Source of the DNA: Myxococcota bacterium
GTDB lineage: Bacteria > Myxococcota > Polyangia > GCA-2747355 > JAKLHH01
Direction: 5' to 3'
DNA: 6,693 bases
Assembly (NCBI GenBank): GCA_022710245.1
Contig: JAKLHH010000431.1
Span: forward strand, 1-6,693
Shown here: positions 1 to 6,693 of the stretch, piece by piece
How positions within the stretch are numbered: position 1 is the first letter of the stretch
Layout of the letters: every line of letters begins with the position of its first letter
Position numbers and translations under genes: made by a program
Notes under the pieces: generated by a model
What the model was told of the DNA's origin: nothing
The model's database searches: none
What the model saw: only the letters and a program-made list of their open reading frames with translations

Positions 1-1849
1 GCCGCGGGCGCGGCGGCTCGCGGAGGTCGCGCCCCGAGGCAGCGAGCGCGTCGATCAGCTCGAAGAAGAGCGGCGCGGCGGCGCTGGCGCCGACCAGCGC
101 CGGGCTGCCCTCGCCAGAGAAGTTGCCGAGCCAGACGGCGAGGACGTAGGGGCCGACGAGGCCGACCGACCAGGCGTCGCGGAAGCCGTGCGAGGTGCCG
201 GTCTTCCAGTAGACCGCCGGCAGCCTCCCGGCCGCGCGCAGGCCCGGCGCGTCCGGCCGCGGGTTCGTCCGCAGCATCTCCAGCGTGGCGAAGGCGGCCT
301 CCTCGCCGAGGAGCCGGCGCCCTGGCGCGAGCGGCTCCTCGCCGAGCACGCGGAGCGGCCGCCAGAGGCCCCCGTTGCCGAGCGCGGCGTAGAGCGCCAC
401 CAGCTCCTCCATGGTCAGCTCGACCCCGCCCAGCGCGAGGCCGAGCCCGTAGCGCTCCTCGGCGCGGAGCCCGGCGACGCCCGCCGCGCGCAGGAGCTCG
501 TGGAGCGTCGTGCCGCGCAGCCGCTCGGCGACGGCCAGCGCGGGGATGTTGCGGCTCCTGACCAGCGCCTCCTCGGCGGCGATGGGCCCGAGGAAGTGGC
601 GGTCGAAGTTCTCCGGGTGGTAGCCCGCGTAGACCGTCGGCGCGTCCTTCAGCATGGTCTGGGTGTGGATCACGCCCTGCTCGATGCCCAGCGCGTAGAC
701 GAAGGGCTTCAGCGTCGAGCCCGGGGAGCGGCGCGCTCGCGTGCCGTCCACCTGCCCGCAGAGCGCGCGGTCGAAGAAGTCGCGGGAGCCGACCGAGGCC
801 TTGATCGCCATCGTGCGGCGGTCGACGAGGAGCGCGGCGGCGTTGCGCAGGCCGCGGCGCCCCTCGCGCTCGAGGTAGCCCCGGAGCTGGCGGGCGACCA
901 GGTGCTGCAGCTGGAGGTCGACGGTGGTCTCGAGCTGGCGCCCACCGCGCCGGGAGGCGAGGACGCGCTCCACGAGGTGCGGCGCCTCGAAGGGCAGGCT
1001 CCGGGGTCCGCCGCGGAGCGTGATCGGCACCCGCGCCAGCTCGAGGTCAGGCGAGCGGGGGTGCCGGCGCGCCCAGTCCTCGAGGAGCGCCGCGCGCCGC
1101 GCCTCCAGCGCCGGCGGCCAGCTCGGCCCGCGCGGCCCGCGCTGCAGCGGGTTCTGCGGGATCACCGCCAGCGCGAGCGCCTCGCCGAGGAGCAGGCGGT
1201 CGGGGCGCTTGCCCAGGTGGACCAGCGCGCCCGCGCCGACGCCCTCCACGTTGCCGCCGTAGGAGACGAGGTTGAGGTAGGCCTCGAGGAGCTCGTCCTT
1301 GGTGTAGAGGAGCTCGAGCTGCACCGCCCGCGCGAGCTGCGCGAGCTTGCCGCCGAGGCCGCTCGAGCGGAGGTGGTAGAGCCGCCGCGCGAGCTGCATG
1401 GTGATGGTGGAGCCGCCCACCCGGCGGCTGGCGCCGGGCCCGTAGGTGCTCCAGGCCCCGCGCACCAGCGAGGCGAGGTTCACCCCCGGGTGGTGGTAGA
1501 AGTGACGATCCTCGTAGAGGAGCACGGCCTCCACGAGCTGCGGCGAGATCTTCGCGAGCGGCGTCCACAGCCGGTACTGCTGGTCGGGGGTGAGCGTCAG
1601 GCGCAGGAGCTCGCCCCGCTCCGAGGTGACCGCGATCGAGGAGGCGTAGCCGAGCGAGAGCGGCTGCTTGGGCCAGACCCGCGGCAGCACCTTCCCCACC
1701 GCGACGAGGAGGAGCGCGGCGCCGAGGAGGCGGAGCGGCCAGCGCCAGCGTCCGCGCCGGAGCGGGCGCAGCGCGCGCCGGACCAGGCGCAGCGCCGCTC
1801 GCCAGCGAGGGCCCTTGCCAGCTGGGGTCGCTCGCGCCACCTCGCTCAC
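1..1849 (-). CDS. pbpC: Penicillin-binding protein 1C (bifunctional glycosyltransferase/transpeptidase), C-terminus cut by window edge
   Basis: An inner-membrane class A PBP whose family polymerises lipid II glycan strands and carries a penicillin-binding transpeptidase domain. The visible 616 residues show an Arg-rich cytoplasmic leader, one membrane helix (about 38-57), then a GT51 domain: EDRHFYHHPG (113-122, catalytic Glu113), GGSTITMQLAR (145-155), TKDELLEAYLN (183-193) and LAVIPQNP (227-234). A linker with TTVDLQLQ (308-315) leads to the transpeptidase domain: SPGSTLKPF with nucleophile Ser378 and Lys381, SRN (432-434) and KTGTS (549-553). All the catalytic motifs I looked for are intact. 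The LAVIPQNP block followed by a Pro/Arg-rich stretch is typical of PBP1C rather than PBP1A/1B. E. coli PbpC is about 770 residues, so about 150 are missing, where the family's C-terminal BiPBP_C domain would be. The start chosen is GTG 1849-1847, overlapping the A2M stop. GTG 1840-1838 (codon 4) is a real alternative because it has the better-spaced ribosome binding site. Confidence 0.95.
   Translation of the reverse strand, partial: MSEVARATPAGKGPRWRAALRLVRRALRPLRRGRWRWPLRLLGAALLLVAVGKVLPRVWPKQPLSLGYASSIAVTSERGELLRLTLTPDQQYRLWTPLAKISPQLVEAVLLYEDRHFYHHPGVNLASLVRGAWSTYGPGASRRVGGSTITMQLARRLYHLRSSGLGGKLAQLARAVQLELLYTKDELLEAYLNLVSYGGNVEGVGAGALVHLGKRPDRLLLGEALALAVIPQNPLQRGPRGPSWPPALEARRAALLEDWARRHPRSPDLELARVPITLRGGPRSLPFEAPHLVERVLASRRGGRQLETTVDLQLQHLVARQLRGYLEREGRRGLRNAAALLVDRRTMAIKASVGSRDFFDRALCGQVDGTRARRSPGSTLKPFVYALGIEQGVIHTQTMLKDAPTVYAGYHPENFDRHFLGPIAAEEALVRSRNIPALAVAERLRGTTLHELLRAAGVAGLRAEERYGLGLALGGVELTMEELVALYAALGNGGLWRPLRVLGEEPLAPGRRLLGEEAAFATLEMLRTNPRPDAPGLRAAGRLPAVYWKTGTSHGFRDAWSVGLVGPYVLAVWLGNFSGEGSPALVGASAAAPLFFELIDALAASGRDLREPPRPR
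1846..1849 (-). other. GTGA stop/start overlap coupling the A2M gene and pbpC
   Basis: The minus-strand bases GTGA contain both the GTG that can start pbpC and the TGA that ends the A2M gene. Four-base overlaps of this kind are a standard sign of one transcript with translational coupling, which would keep the two periplasmic-facing proteins in proportion. Confidence 0.75.
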
Positions 1850-4800
1850 TCCCTGGTCACCGTGATCTTGCCGCCGAGGGAGCGGGCGAACACGCTGCGG
1901 TCGTACATCGACTCGGCCTTGACCGGCGGCACCACGAAGCTGCCGGCGACGGTGGCCTTGACGCGATAGCTGAGCTCCTCGGCCTTCGGCCCGATGGAGC
2001 CGTAGAGCACCACGCGATCCTCGCGCACGTCGCCGAACTCCGGGTTCCAGGTCGAGCTGCCGAGCGCGAACGCGAGCCCGCCGCCGCCGCGCGCCGGGCG
2101 GGCGCCGCCGCCCTCGTCCTCCTCGTCGTCGCCGGCCGTGCCCCGACGCGGCCGCGCCAGTGGCTCCACCACCACCTCGAAGCCGCCCGGCAGGAGGTCG
2201 ACCACCGCGAGGCCGCCCTGGGTCCCGCCGAGCGAGCGCAGGCGCAGGCGCACCTGCACCTCGTCGCCGAGCGCGACCTTGGTCACTGGCTTGCCCGCGT
2301 CGTCGACGAGCTCCCGGAAGACCTCCACCTTCTGCTTCAAGACCGAGCTCGGCGCGGCGCGGTCGTAGCCCGCCTGGGTGAGGCTCCAGAAGGCCTCGAA
2401 GCCCCCCGAGCTCTGGAAGGCGAGCGCGAGCGCCGCCTCGGAGAAGGTGACCCTCGGGAAGAGCCCGGCGAGCGGCTGTCGCGGCGCCGCCCAGGTAGGG
2501 CGGTCGGGCGTAGCTGCCGCGACCAACAGCTGCCGCCGCGCCCCGCCCTGCGCGAGCTCGGCGACGGCTCGGCTGCCGCCCTGGCTCGCGGTCGCCGCGT
2601 AGGCGTCGAGGGCGAGGAGGACGTAGGCCGAGGAGAGCGTGTTGTAGCTGCCCCGGCCGAGGGCGGAGACCAGGCTGCGCACGCCGCCGGCGCTGACCTG
2701 CGCGGCGAGCTGCGGGAAGTGGCGCCCGAGGACGTAGAGGAGCTGCGCGTCGCGGATCAGGCCGTCGTAGTAGTGGTCGTAGTCGACGCGCTTCTCCTCG
2801 CCGAAGATCGCCTCGGCGATCAGGCCCGTCGCCAGGCGCTCCTGCTTGAGCAGCTTGTAGGTCGCCGCCAGGTAGATGCCGGCGAGGTCCTTCTTCCAGC
2901 CCTTCACCTGCGCCTTCTCCAGGCGCCGCTGCAGCGCGGCCGCCTGCCCGCCGGTCACCATCCCGGCCCGCGTCAGCACGTAGATCGCGTAGGCGCGGAG
3001 CCGCTCGCCCGCGAGCTCCTCGCCCTCGCCCGCGGCGAGCTGCCGGAGCCAGCCGTGGCCGGCGCGGAGCACGTCCTCAGGCACCGCCACGCCGCGCTCC
3101 TTCGCCTCGCCGAGGAAGTGGAGCGCGTAGACGCTGGCGAACTCCGCTGTGCGCGGGTGGGAGACCCAGAGGCCGAAGCCGCCCTCGCTGTTCTGCCTCG
3201 TGCGCAGCGTGGCGATCACGCGGCGCAGGCTCTGCTCGGCGGCCTCGGCGGCGAGGCCGAGCTCCTTGTGCTTGCGCGCGACGAGCGCCGGCACCGCCTG
3301 GCTGACCAGCTGCTCGGTGCAGCCGTGGGGGAACTTCTCCAGGTAGGTCATCAGCCCGTGCGCGAGCCCGAGCGGGAGCGCGGAGATGCCCGCCTCGAGC
3401 TGGCGGTGCTCCGGGTAGAGGCTGCGCGGGACCGGGACCTTGACCTCGCCGTCCCTCACGCTCCCCACCGCGAGCGTGGCCAGGTACGGGCTCGCCGGGC
3501 GCACGCTGAGATCGGTGGCGAGGCGCGCCGACCGGCCGCCGAGCGAGGCGGTGAAGGCGAGCGTCGCCGAGCCGAGGAGGCTCCGCGCGCGCAGGCGGAA
3601 GCGCGCCTTGCCCTCGCGCTTCTCGCCGATGGAGAGGCTCACCTGGCTCGGCCCCAGCACCTCGAGGTGCTGCGAGGCCGCGAGCGCGAGCTGCACGCTG
3701 GCCTCCTTGCCGGAGCCCTCCACGTTGTTGCTCGCGGCCGCTCCGCGCGACTGCCGTACCCCTCCGGGGCGCACCTGCGCGGCGCCGCTCGTGTTGTTGG
3801 CGAGCCCCACCGAGACCACGAACTCGTCGCCCGGCGCGACGAAGGTGGGTGCGTTCGGGCTGATGACGAAGTCGCCGCGCACGCGCGCCTCGCGCTCGGC
3901 GGCGCCCACCGCGCTCGGCGTCACCGCCACCGCCATCACCCGCAGCGTGCCGTTGAAGCTCTCCGGCACCAGGTAGCGGAGCTCGCGCTCGCGGGTGTCG
4001 CCCTCGACGATCCCCGACCACCAGGCGACCGGCGGGTCGCGCCGCCGCTTGAACGGGTTCAGGTTGCCGGCGATCGCCCGGCGCCCCTCGTCGTCGCCGC
4101 CCGCCGCCGAGGCGAGGTGGCGGAACTCGGGGAGGGTGAGGTCGAGGAGCTGCGCGGTGCGCACCTCGAGCGCGCGCTTCTGCAGAAAGTGCGAGAGCGG
4201 GTCGGGCGCCCGGTAGCGTGCGACCTGCAGGATGCCCTCGTCGACGGCGAAGAGGATGAGCTTCGCCTTGCGATCGACGCGGTAGCGGATGGCGAGCGGC
4301 TGGCCGGGCTTGACCACCTCGGGGGTGGAGAGGCTGATCTCGGCCGTGCGCTGCTTCTTGCTGATGGAGAAGGGGACCACGCCGTAGCTGAGCGGCGAGG
4401 TGAAGATCTGCTCGGAGGCGAGCGAGCGGTGGAGCGCCACCGAGACGTAGCCGTTGCCCTCGAGGTCCGCTGGGACCTTGATCGTCTGCACGCTGCTGGT
4501 GGTGGTGGTCTTGAACCAGCGGTGCGCGAGGACCTTCTCGCGCTCGATGGTGATCAGGCCGGCGCCCACGAAGGGCGCCTTCACCTGCAGCTCGAGCTCC
4601 TCGCCGGCGACGACGTCGCGCCGCTTCAGCGTGAGGCCGAGCTCGGCGCTGCGGTCGAGCGCGCGGGCCAGGTTCGCCTCGCCGGCGACGCTGTACTCGA
4701 CGCGGCCCAGCTCGCGGTCGGCCCTGTCGCGGAGCACGTACGCGAAGTCGCCCGCGCGCCCGGTCGCGAGCGGCAGCCGGGTCCCCTCGGCGGCGAGCGA

Positions 4801-6693
4801 GAGGGAGCGCTCGGAGAGGGTCACCTCGCGCCGCACCGACTCGTAGCCGTAGACGCCGCTCGATTGCCGCGTCAGCACCGAGACCACCTTGCGCTCGAGG
4901 TGGACCAGCCGCAGGCCCCCGACCGCGCGTCGGTCACCGCGCGGCCCGACGCCGATCAGCTCCACGTTGCGCCTCGCGCCGCGATTGATGTAGGCGAGCT
5001 CGCCGTCCGCCTTCCAGCCGACCAGGAAGGGCAGCGGCGAGACGAGCGCGGAGGCGATCGTGCTCACCCCGCGCCCGCCCTCGGCCTCGAAGCCCTCCAC
5101 GGTGAGCTTGAGCTGGTAGGTCCCGGCCGCGAAGCGCTCCAGGTTCAGCGCCAGGCTCGCCTCGCCCTTCTCGTCGGTGGTGGCGTCGTCGAGCCGCTCG
5201 GAGAAGCTCTGCGGCGCGCGCATCCAGTCGTGGAACTGGAAGCCCGGGTGCTGGCGGAAGGCGGGGAAGGCGGGCGAGAGCTCGACCTGGGCGCGGACCT
5301 CGCGGCTCGTCGCCGGGGTGCCGAAGAGGTTCTGCAGCGTCACCGTGGCCTTGAGCCCCTTCGGGCTGACCCAGCCGCCCGGGTTCTGCGCGGAGAGGGT
5401 GGCTGCGATCTTCATCCGGTCGGGGAGGAACTCGCGGACCTGCACGGTGGTCGAGCCGAGGAGCGCGTCCGGCTGGTCGTCCTTGACCACGTGGAGCTTG
5501 ACCACGTAGGTGCCGGTGAGGCCGCTCTCCTCGGTGCGGTGGCGGAGCTCCTCGAAGCCCGCCTCGCCGAGGCGCCGCTTCTCGCGCCGGATCACCAGGC
5601 CGCGCGGGTCGCTGACCGTGAGCTCGAGCGGGATCCCCTTGAGGCTCCGCCGCCAGTCGCGGTGCTTGACGATGACGCCGACCCGCACCTCGTCGCCCGG
5701 CCGGTAGAGGCCGCGGTCGGAGAAGAGGTAGGCGGTGAGGCCCTCGGGGCGCGAGCGCTCGGTGACGCCGCCGGTGTCGAAGCGGGAGAGGTTCAGGGTG
5801 CGCTCGTGCGAGTCGCAGGGGAGGAAGGAGGCGTCGCTGCCCAGGCGCGCCAGGTAGAGGGTCGGCGCCTGCGTCCGCTTGTACTGCTCGAGGGGCGGCA
5901 GGTGGGCGCGGCCGCTGGCGTCGGTCACCGCGGCGACCACGGGCAGGCCGTTGCGACCGATCACCTCGACGCGCGCGCCAGCGACGGGGTCGCCGGTGGC
6001 GATCGACTGCACGAAGACCTCGTGGCTCTCGTCGGCCTGGTCCTTGACGATGAGGCCGAGGTTGGTGACGAGGATCAGCCGGCGGTCGCTCTCGTAGCTC
6101 GTCTGCTTGGTCTGCGGGTCCCAGGCCTGCACCTTGAGCAGGAAGAGCCCGAGCTTGCGGCCGCCCGGCGCCGCCAGGTGCTTGGAGAGGTCGAGCGCCT
6201 CGTACTGCCCCTTGCCGGGCGGGAGCTTCGGCAGCTCGCGCTCGAAGGCGGTGAGCTCGCTGAGCGCGTCCTCGCTGAGGTTGCCGTAGTAGTAGCCGGG
6301 GCTGGCGAAGCTGTTGCGGTGCTGCACGGCCAGGTGCGCGAGCTGCTCGGGCAGCACGCGCGCCAGCTCGACGTGCATCCCGGCCACGTCGCGCGCGTAG
6401 AGGGAGAGCTTGCGGTCGCCGGTCAGGCTGAGGACGGCGCCGCTCTGGGCGATCTTGAGGACGCGCGGGAACTCGGGGACGCGCGAGATCTGATCGTGGG
6501 GCTCGCCCAGGATGTAGCCGCCGAAGGAGCGGAGCCCCTTCTTCACCAGCACGTAGACGTAGCGGCCGACCTCGGCGCCCTGGATGCGGAAGCTGTGCAG
6601 CGCGCTCGCGGTGGTGTCGTTCGGCACCGGCGTCAGGCGGAGCTTCTTGCCGCGGGCGAGGAGCTCGGGGCCGATCTGCGCGGGGTCGCTCCA
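1846..6693 (-). CDS. yfhM: Bacterial alpha-2-macroglobulin family protein (YfhM type), N-terminus cut by window edge
   Basis: A periplasmic pan-protease inhibitor. By family knowledge, cleavage of its bait region exposes a Cys-Gln thioester that captures the attacking protease. The frame is open from the window edge to TGA at 1848-1846 and gives 1615 residues (numbered here from the edge). Seen in order: a bMG3-like segment (about 92-200), a bMG5-like domain (about 204-300), an MG2 domain with DRGLYRPGDEV (Tyr330), further macroglobulin beta-domains, VDEGILQVARY (817-827), a charged bait-like stretch (about 861-890), the A2M core WWSGIV..FNGTLRVMAVAV (from 891), HGCTEQ with thioester Cys1125, the alpha/alpha thioester domain (QNSEGGFGLW at 1167-1176), and a final MG10 domain (about 1465-1615) with DLLPGGFEV, DVREDRVVLYG and AESMYDRSV. 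E. coli YfhM is about 1650 residues, so probably under 100 are missing, including any signal peptide or lipobox. GTG at 6627 is an internal Val, because coding-like sequence continues upstream of it. The gene overlaps pbpC by 4 bases. The family call is very secure; orthology to yfhM rests on architecture and neighbour. Confidence 0.95.
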   Translation of the reverse strand, partial: WSDPAQIGPELLARGKKLRLTPVPNDTTASALHSFRIQGAEVGRYVYVLVKKGLRSFGGYILGEPHDQISRVPEFPRVLKIAQSGAVLSLTGDRKLSLYARDVAGMHVELARVLPEQLAHLAVQHRNSFASPGYYYGNLSEDALSELTAFERELPKLPPGKGQYEALDLSKHLAAPGGRKLGLFLLKVQAWDPQTKQTSYESDRRLILVTNLGLIVKDQADESHEVFVQSIATGDPVAGARVEVIGRNGLPVVAAVTDASGRAHLPPLEQYKRTQAPTLYLARLGSDASFLPCDSHERTLNLSRFDTGGVTERSRPEGLTAYLFSDRGLYRPGDEVRVGVIVKHRDWRRSLKGIPLELTVSDPRGLVIRREKRRLGEAGFEELRHRTEESGLTGTYVVKLHVVKDDQPDALLGSTTVQVREFLPDRMKIAATLSAQNPGGWVSPKGLKATVTLQNLFGTPATSREVRAQVELSPAFPAFRQHPGFQFHDWMRAPQSFSERLDDATTDEKGEASLALNLERFAAGTYQLKLTVEGFEAEGGRGVSTIASALVSPLPFLVGWKADGELAYINRGARRNVELIGVGPRGDRRAVGGLRLVHLERKVVSVLTRQSSGVYGYESVRREVTLSERSLSLAAEGTRLPLATGRAGDFAYVLRDRADRELGRVEYSVAGEANLARALDRSAELGLTLKRRDVVAGEELELQVKAPFVGAGLITIEREKVLAHRWFKTTTTSSVQTIKVPADLEGNGYVSVALHRSLASEQIFTSPLSYGVVPFSISKKQRTAEISLSTPEVVKPGQPLAIRYRVDRKAKLILFAVDEGILQVARYRAPDPLSHFLQKRALEVRTAQLLDLTLPEFRHLASAAGGDDEGRRAIAGNLNPFKRRRDPPVAWWSGIVEGDTRERELRYLVPESFNGTLRVMAVAVTPSAVGAAEREARVRGDFVISPNAPTFVAPGDEFVVSVGLANNTSGAAQVRPGGVRQSRGAAASNNVEGSGKEASVQLALAASQHLEVLGPSQVSLSIGEKREGKARFRLRARSLLGSATLAFTASLGGRSARLATDLSVRPASPYLATLAVGSVRDGEVKVPVPRSLYPEHRQLEAGISALPLGLAHGLMTYLEKFPHGCTEQLVSQAVPALVARKHKELGLAAEAAEQSLRRVIATLRTRQNSEGGFGLWVSHPRTAEFASVYALHFLGEAKERGVAVPEDVLRAGHGWLRQLAAGEGEELAGERLRAYAIYVLTRAGMVTGGQAAALQRRLEKAQVKGWKKDLAGIYLAATYKLLKQERLATGLIAEAIFGEEKRVDYDHYYDGLIRDAQLLYVLGRHFPQLAAQVSAGGVRSLVSALGRGSYNTLSSAYVLLALDAYAATASQGGSRAVAELAQGGARRQLLVAAATPDRPTWAAPRQPLAGLFPRVTFSEAALALAFQSSGGFEAFWSLTQAGYDRAAPSSVLKQKVEVFRELVDDAGKPVTKVALGDEVQVRLRLRSLGGTQGGLAVVDLLPGGFEVVVEPLARPRRGTAGDDEEDEGGGARPARGGGGLAFALGSSTWNPEFGDVREDRVVLYGSIGPKAEELSYRVKATVAGSFVVPPVKAESMYDRSVFARSLGGKITVTRE
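1849..1854 (-). promoter_or_regulatory. Candidate ribosome binding site for pbpC (AGGGAG)
   Basis: On the minus strand AGGGAG lies inside the last codons of the A2M gene. Its spacing is 8 bases to the GTG at 1840, which is ideal, but it abuts and overlaps the GTG at 1849, which is too close for normal initiation. The site therefore favours the start three codons downstream, unless the 1849 start is used by termination-reinitiation at the overlapping stop. Seen directly; function is inferred. Confidence 0.5.
2077..2136 (-). other. Acidic and glycine-rich low-complexity tract in the last A2M domain
   Basis: Twenty codons (residues 1520-1539) encode an acidic run (GDDEEDEGGG) followed by ARPARGGGG. 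They separate DLLPGGFEV from the conserved DVREDRVVLYG of MG10. The frame is preserved and conserved sequence resumes on both sides, so this looks like a surface-loop insertion and not a frameshift. The DNA is a run of GAC/GAG and GGC codons and could vary in length by slippage. Confidence 0.7.
3310..3321 (-). other. Thioester motif CTEQ of the A2M
   Basis: The codons TGC ACC GAG CAG encode Cys-Thr-Glu-Gln in the context FPHGCTEQLVSQ. In this family the Cys sulphur and the Gln side chain form the internal thioester that bonds covalently to a trapped protease. The motif is complete, so this A2M should be of the thioester-active kind and not one of the bacterial homologues that lack the Cys. 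Confidence 0.93.
4024..4113 (-). other. Probable bait region of the A2M
   Basis: This segment (residues about 861-890) lies between the VDEGILQ macroglobulin domain and the WWSGIV strand of the A2M core. That is where the bait region lies in characterised A2Ms. It looks unstructured and charged: small residues and GGDDEGRR, then NLNPFKRRRDPP. It offers an Arg pair and a Lys-Arg-Arg-Arg cluster, attractive to trypsin-like proteases. The placement rests on family architecture; cleavage is inferred. Confidence 0.55.

Noticed and set aside
299..313. Perfect inverted repeat CTCCTCGCCGAGGAG, a possible terminator or operator
   Set aside because: It lies inside the pbpC transpeptidase domain, has a one-base centre and no T-tract, and is explained by Leu/Gly/Glu codons in GC-rich DNA.
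1047..1568. Minus-strand open frame of 173 codons within pbpC
   Set aside because: It is out of frame with the PbpC sequence that shows the GT51 motifs over the same bases. Its product is low-complexity Arg/Ala/Gly/Pro.
188..1969. Plus-strand open frame of 593 codons opposite pbpC and the A2M end
   Set aside because: It is antisense to two genes with unmistakable catalytic motifs. Its product is a monotonous Arg/Ala/Glu/Pro/Leu mixture with no recognisable domain, as expected when stops are rare in GC-rich DNA.
3440..3976. Plus-strand open frame of 178 codons opposite the A2M
   Set aside because: It is antisense to conserved A2M coding sequence, with a Ser/Arg/Ala/Thr-rich translation typical of a shadow frame.
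3077..4021. Minus-strand open frame of 314 codons inside the A2M gene
   Set aside because: It is another frame of the A2M core and thioester region. The Arg/Gly/Ala-rich translation lacks any family signature, while the A2M frame carries CTEQ here.
5480..5515. Short direct repeat CTTGACCACGT
   Set aside because: It is accounted for by the repeated residues VVK in KLHVVKDD and the adjacent strand of the A2M; there are only two copies and no wider array.
6625..6627. GTG as the start of the A2M gene
   Set aside because: It gives a 1593-residue protein with no export signal, and coding-like sequence continues in frame upstream to the edge. The codon is best read as an internal Val.

Overview
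The window holds two consecutive genes on the minus strand that together fill it. Both run off an edge. Transcription goes from high to low coordinates. The upstream gene (window edge 6693 down to 1846) encodes a bacterial alpha-2-macroglobulin (A2M) of the YfhM type, a large periplasmic protease trap with an intact CTEQ thioester. The downstream gene (1849 down to the window edge at 1) encodes penicillin-binding protein 1C (PbpC), a bifunctional peptidoglycan glycosyltransferase/transpeptidase-like protein. The A2M lacks its N-terminus, where an export signal or lipobox would lie. PbpC lacks its C-terminus, where the usual C-terminal domain would lie.

The genes meet at a GTGA overlap (1846-1849), so they are almost certainly one translationally coupled operon. 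A YfhM-type A2M next to PbpC is a well-known bacterial arrangement. The usual reading is that the A2M covalently captures proteases that breach the outer membrane, while PbpC repairs the damaged wall. No promoter, terminator, RNA gene, mobile element or CRISPR array is visible. The operon's promoter and its end must lie outside the window.

The DNA is very GC-rich, with third positions almost always G or C. The periplasmic A2M implies a Gram-negative host. This fits a high-GC group such as Myxococcota and relatives, but that placement is inference from composition and general protein flavour only. The high GC also creates long spurious antisense and alternate-frame open frames, including one of 593 codons opposite pbpC, which I treat as shadows.

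I do not see a wholly new system. The points most worth a second look are an Arg/Lys-rich, poorly conserved-looking segment in the A2M where the bait region should be, an acidic/Gly-rich insertion in its last domain, the near absence of cysteine outside the thioester, and two competing GTG starts for pbpC.
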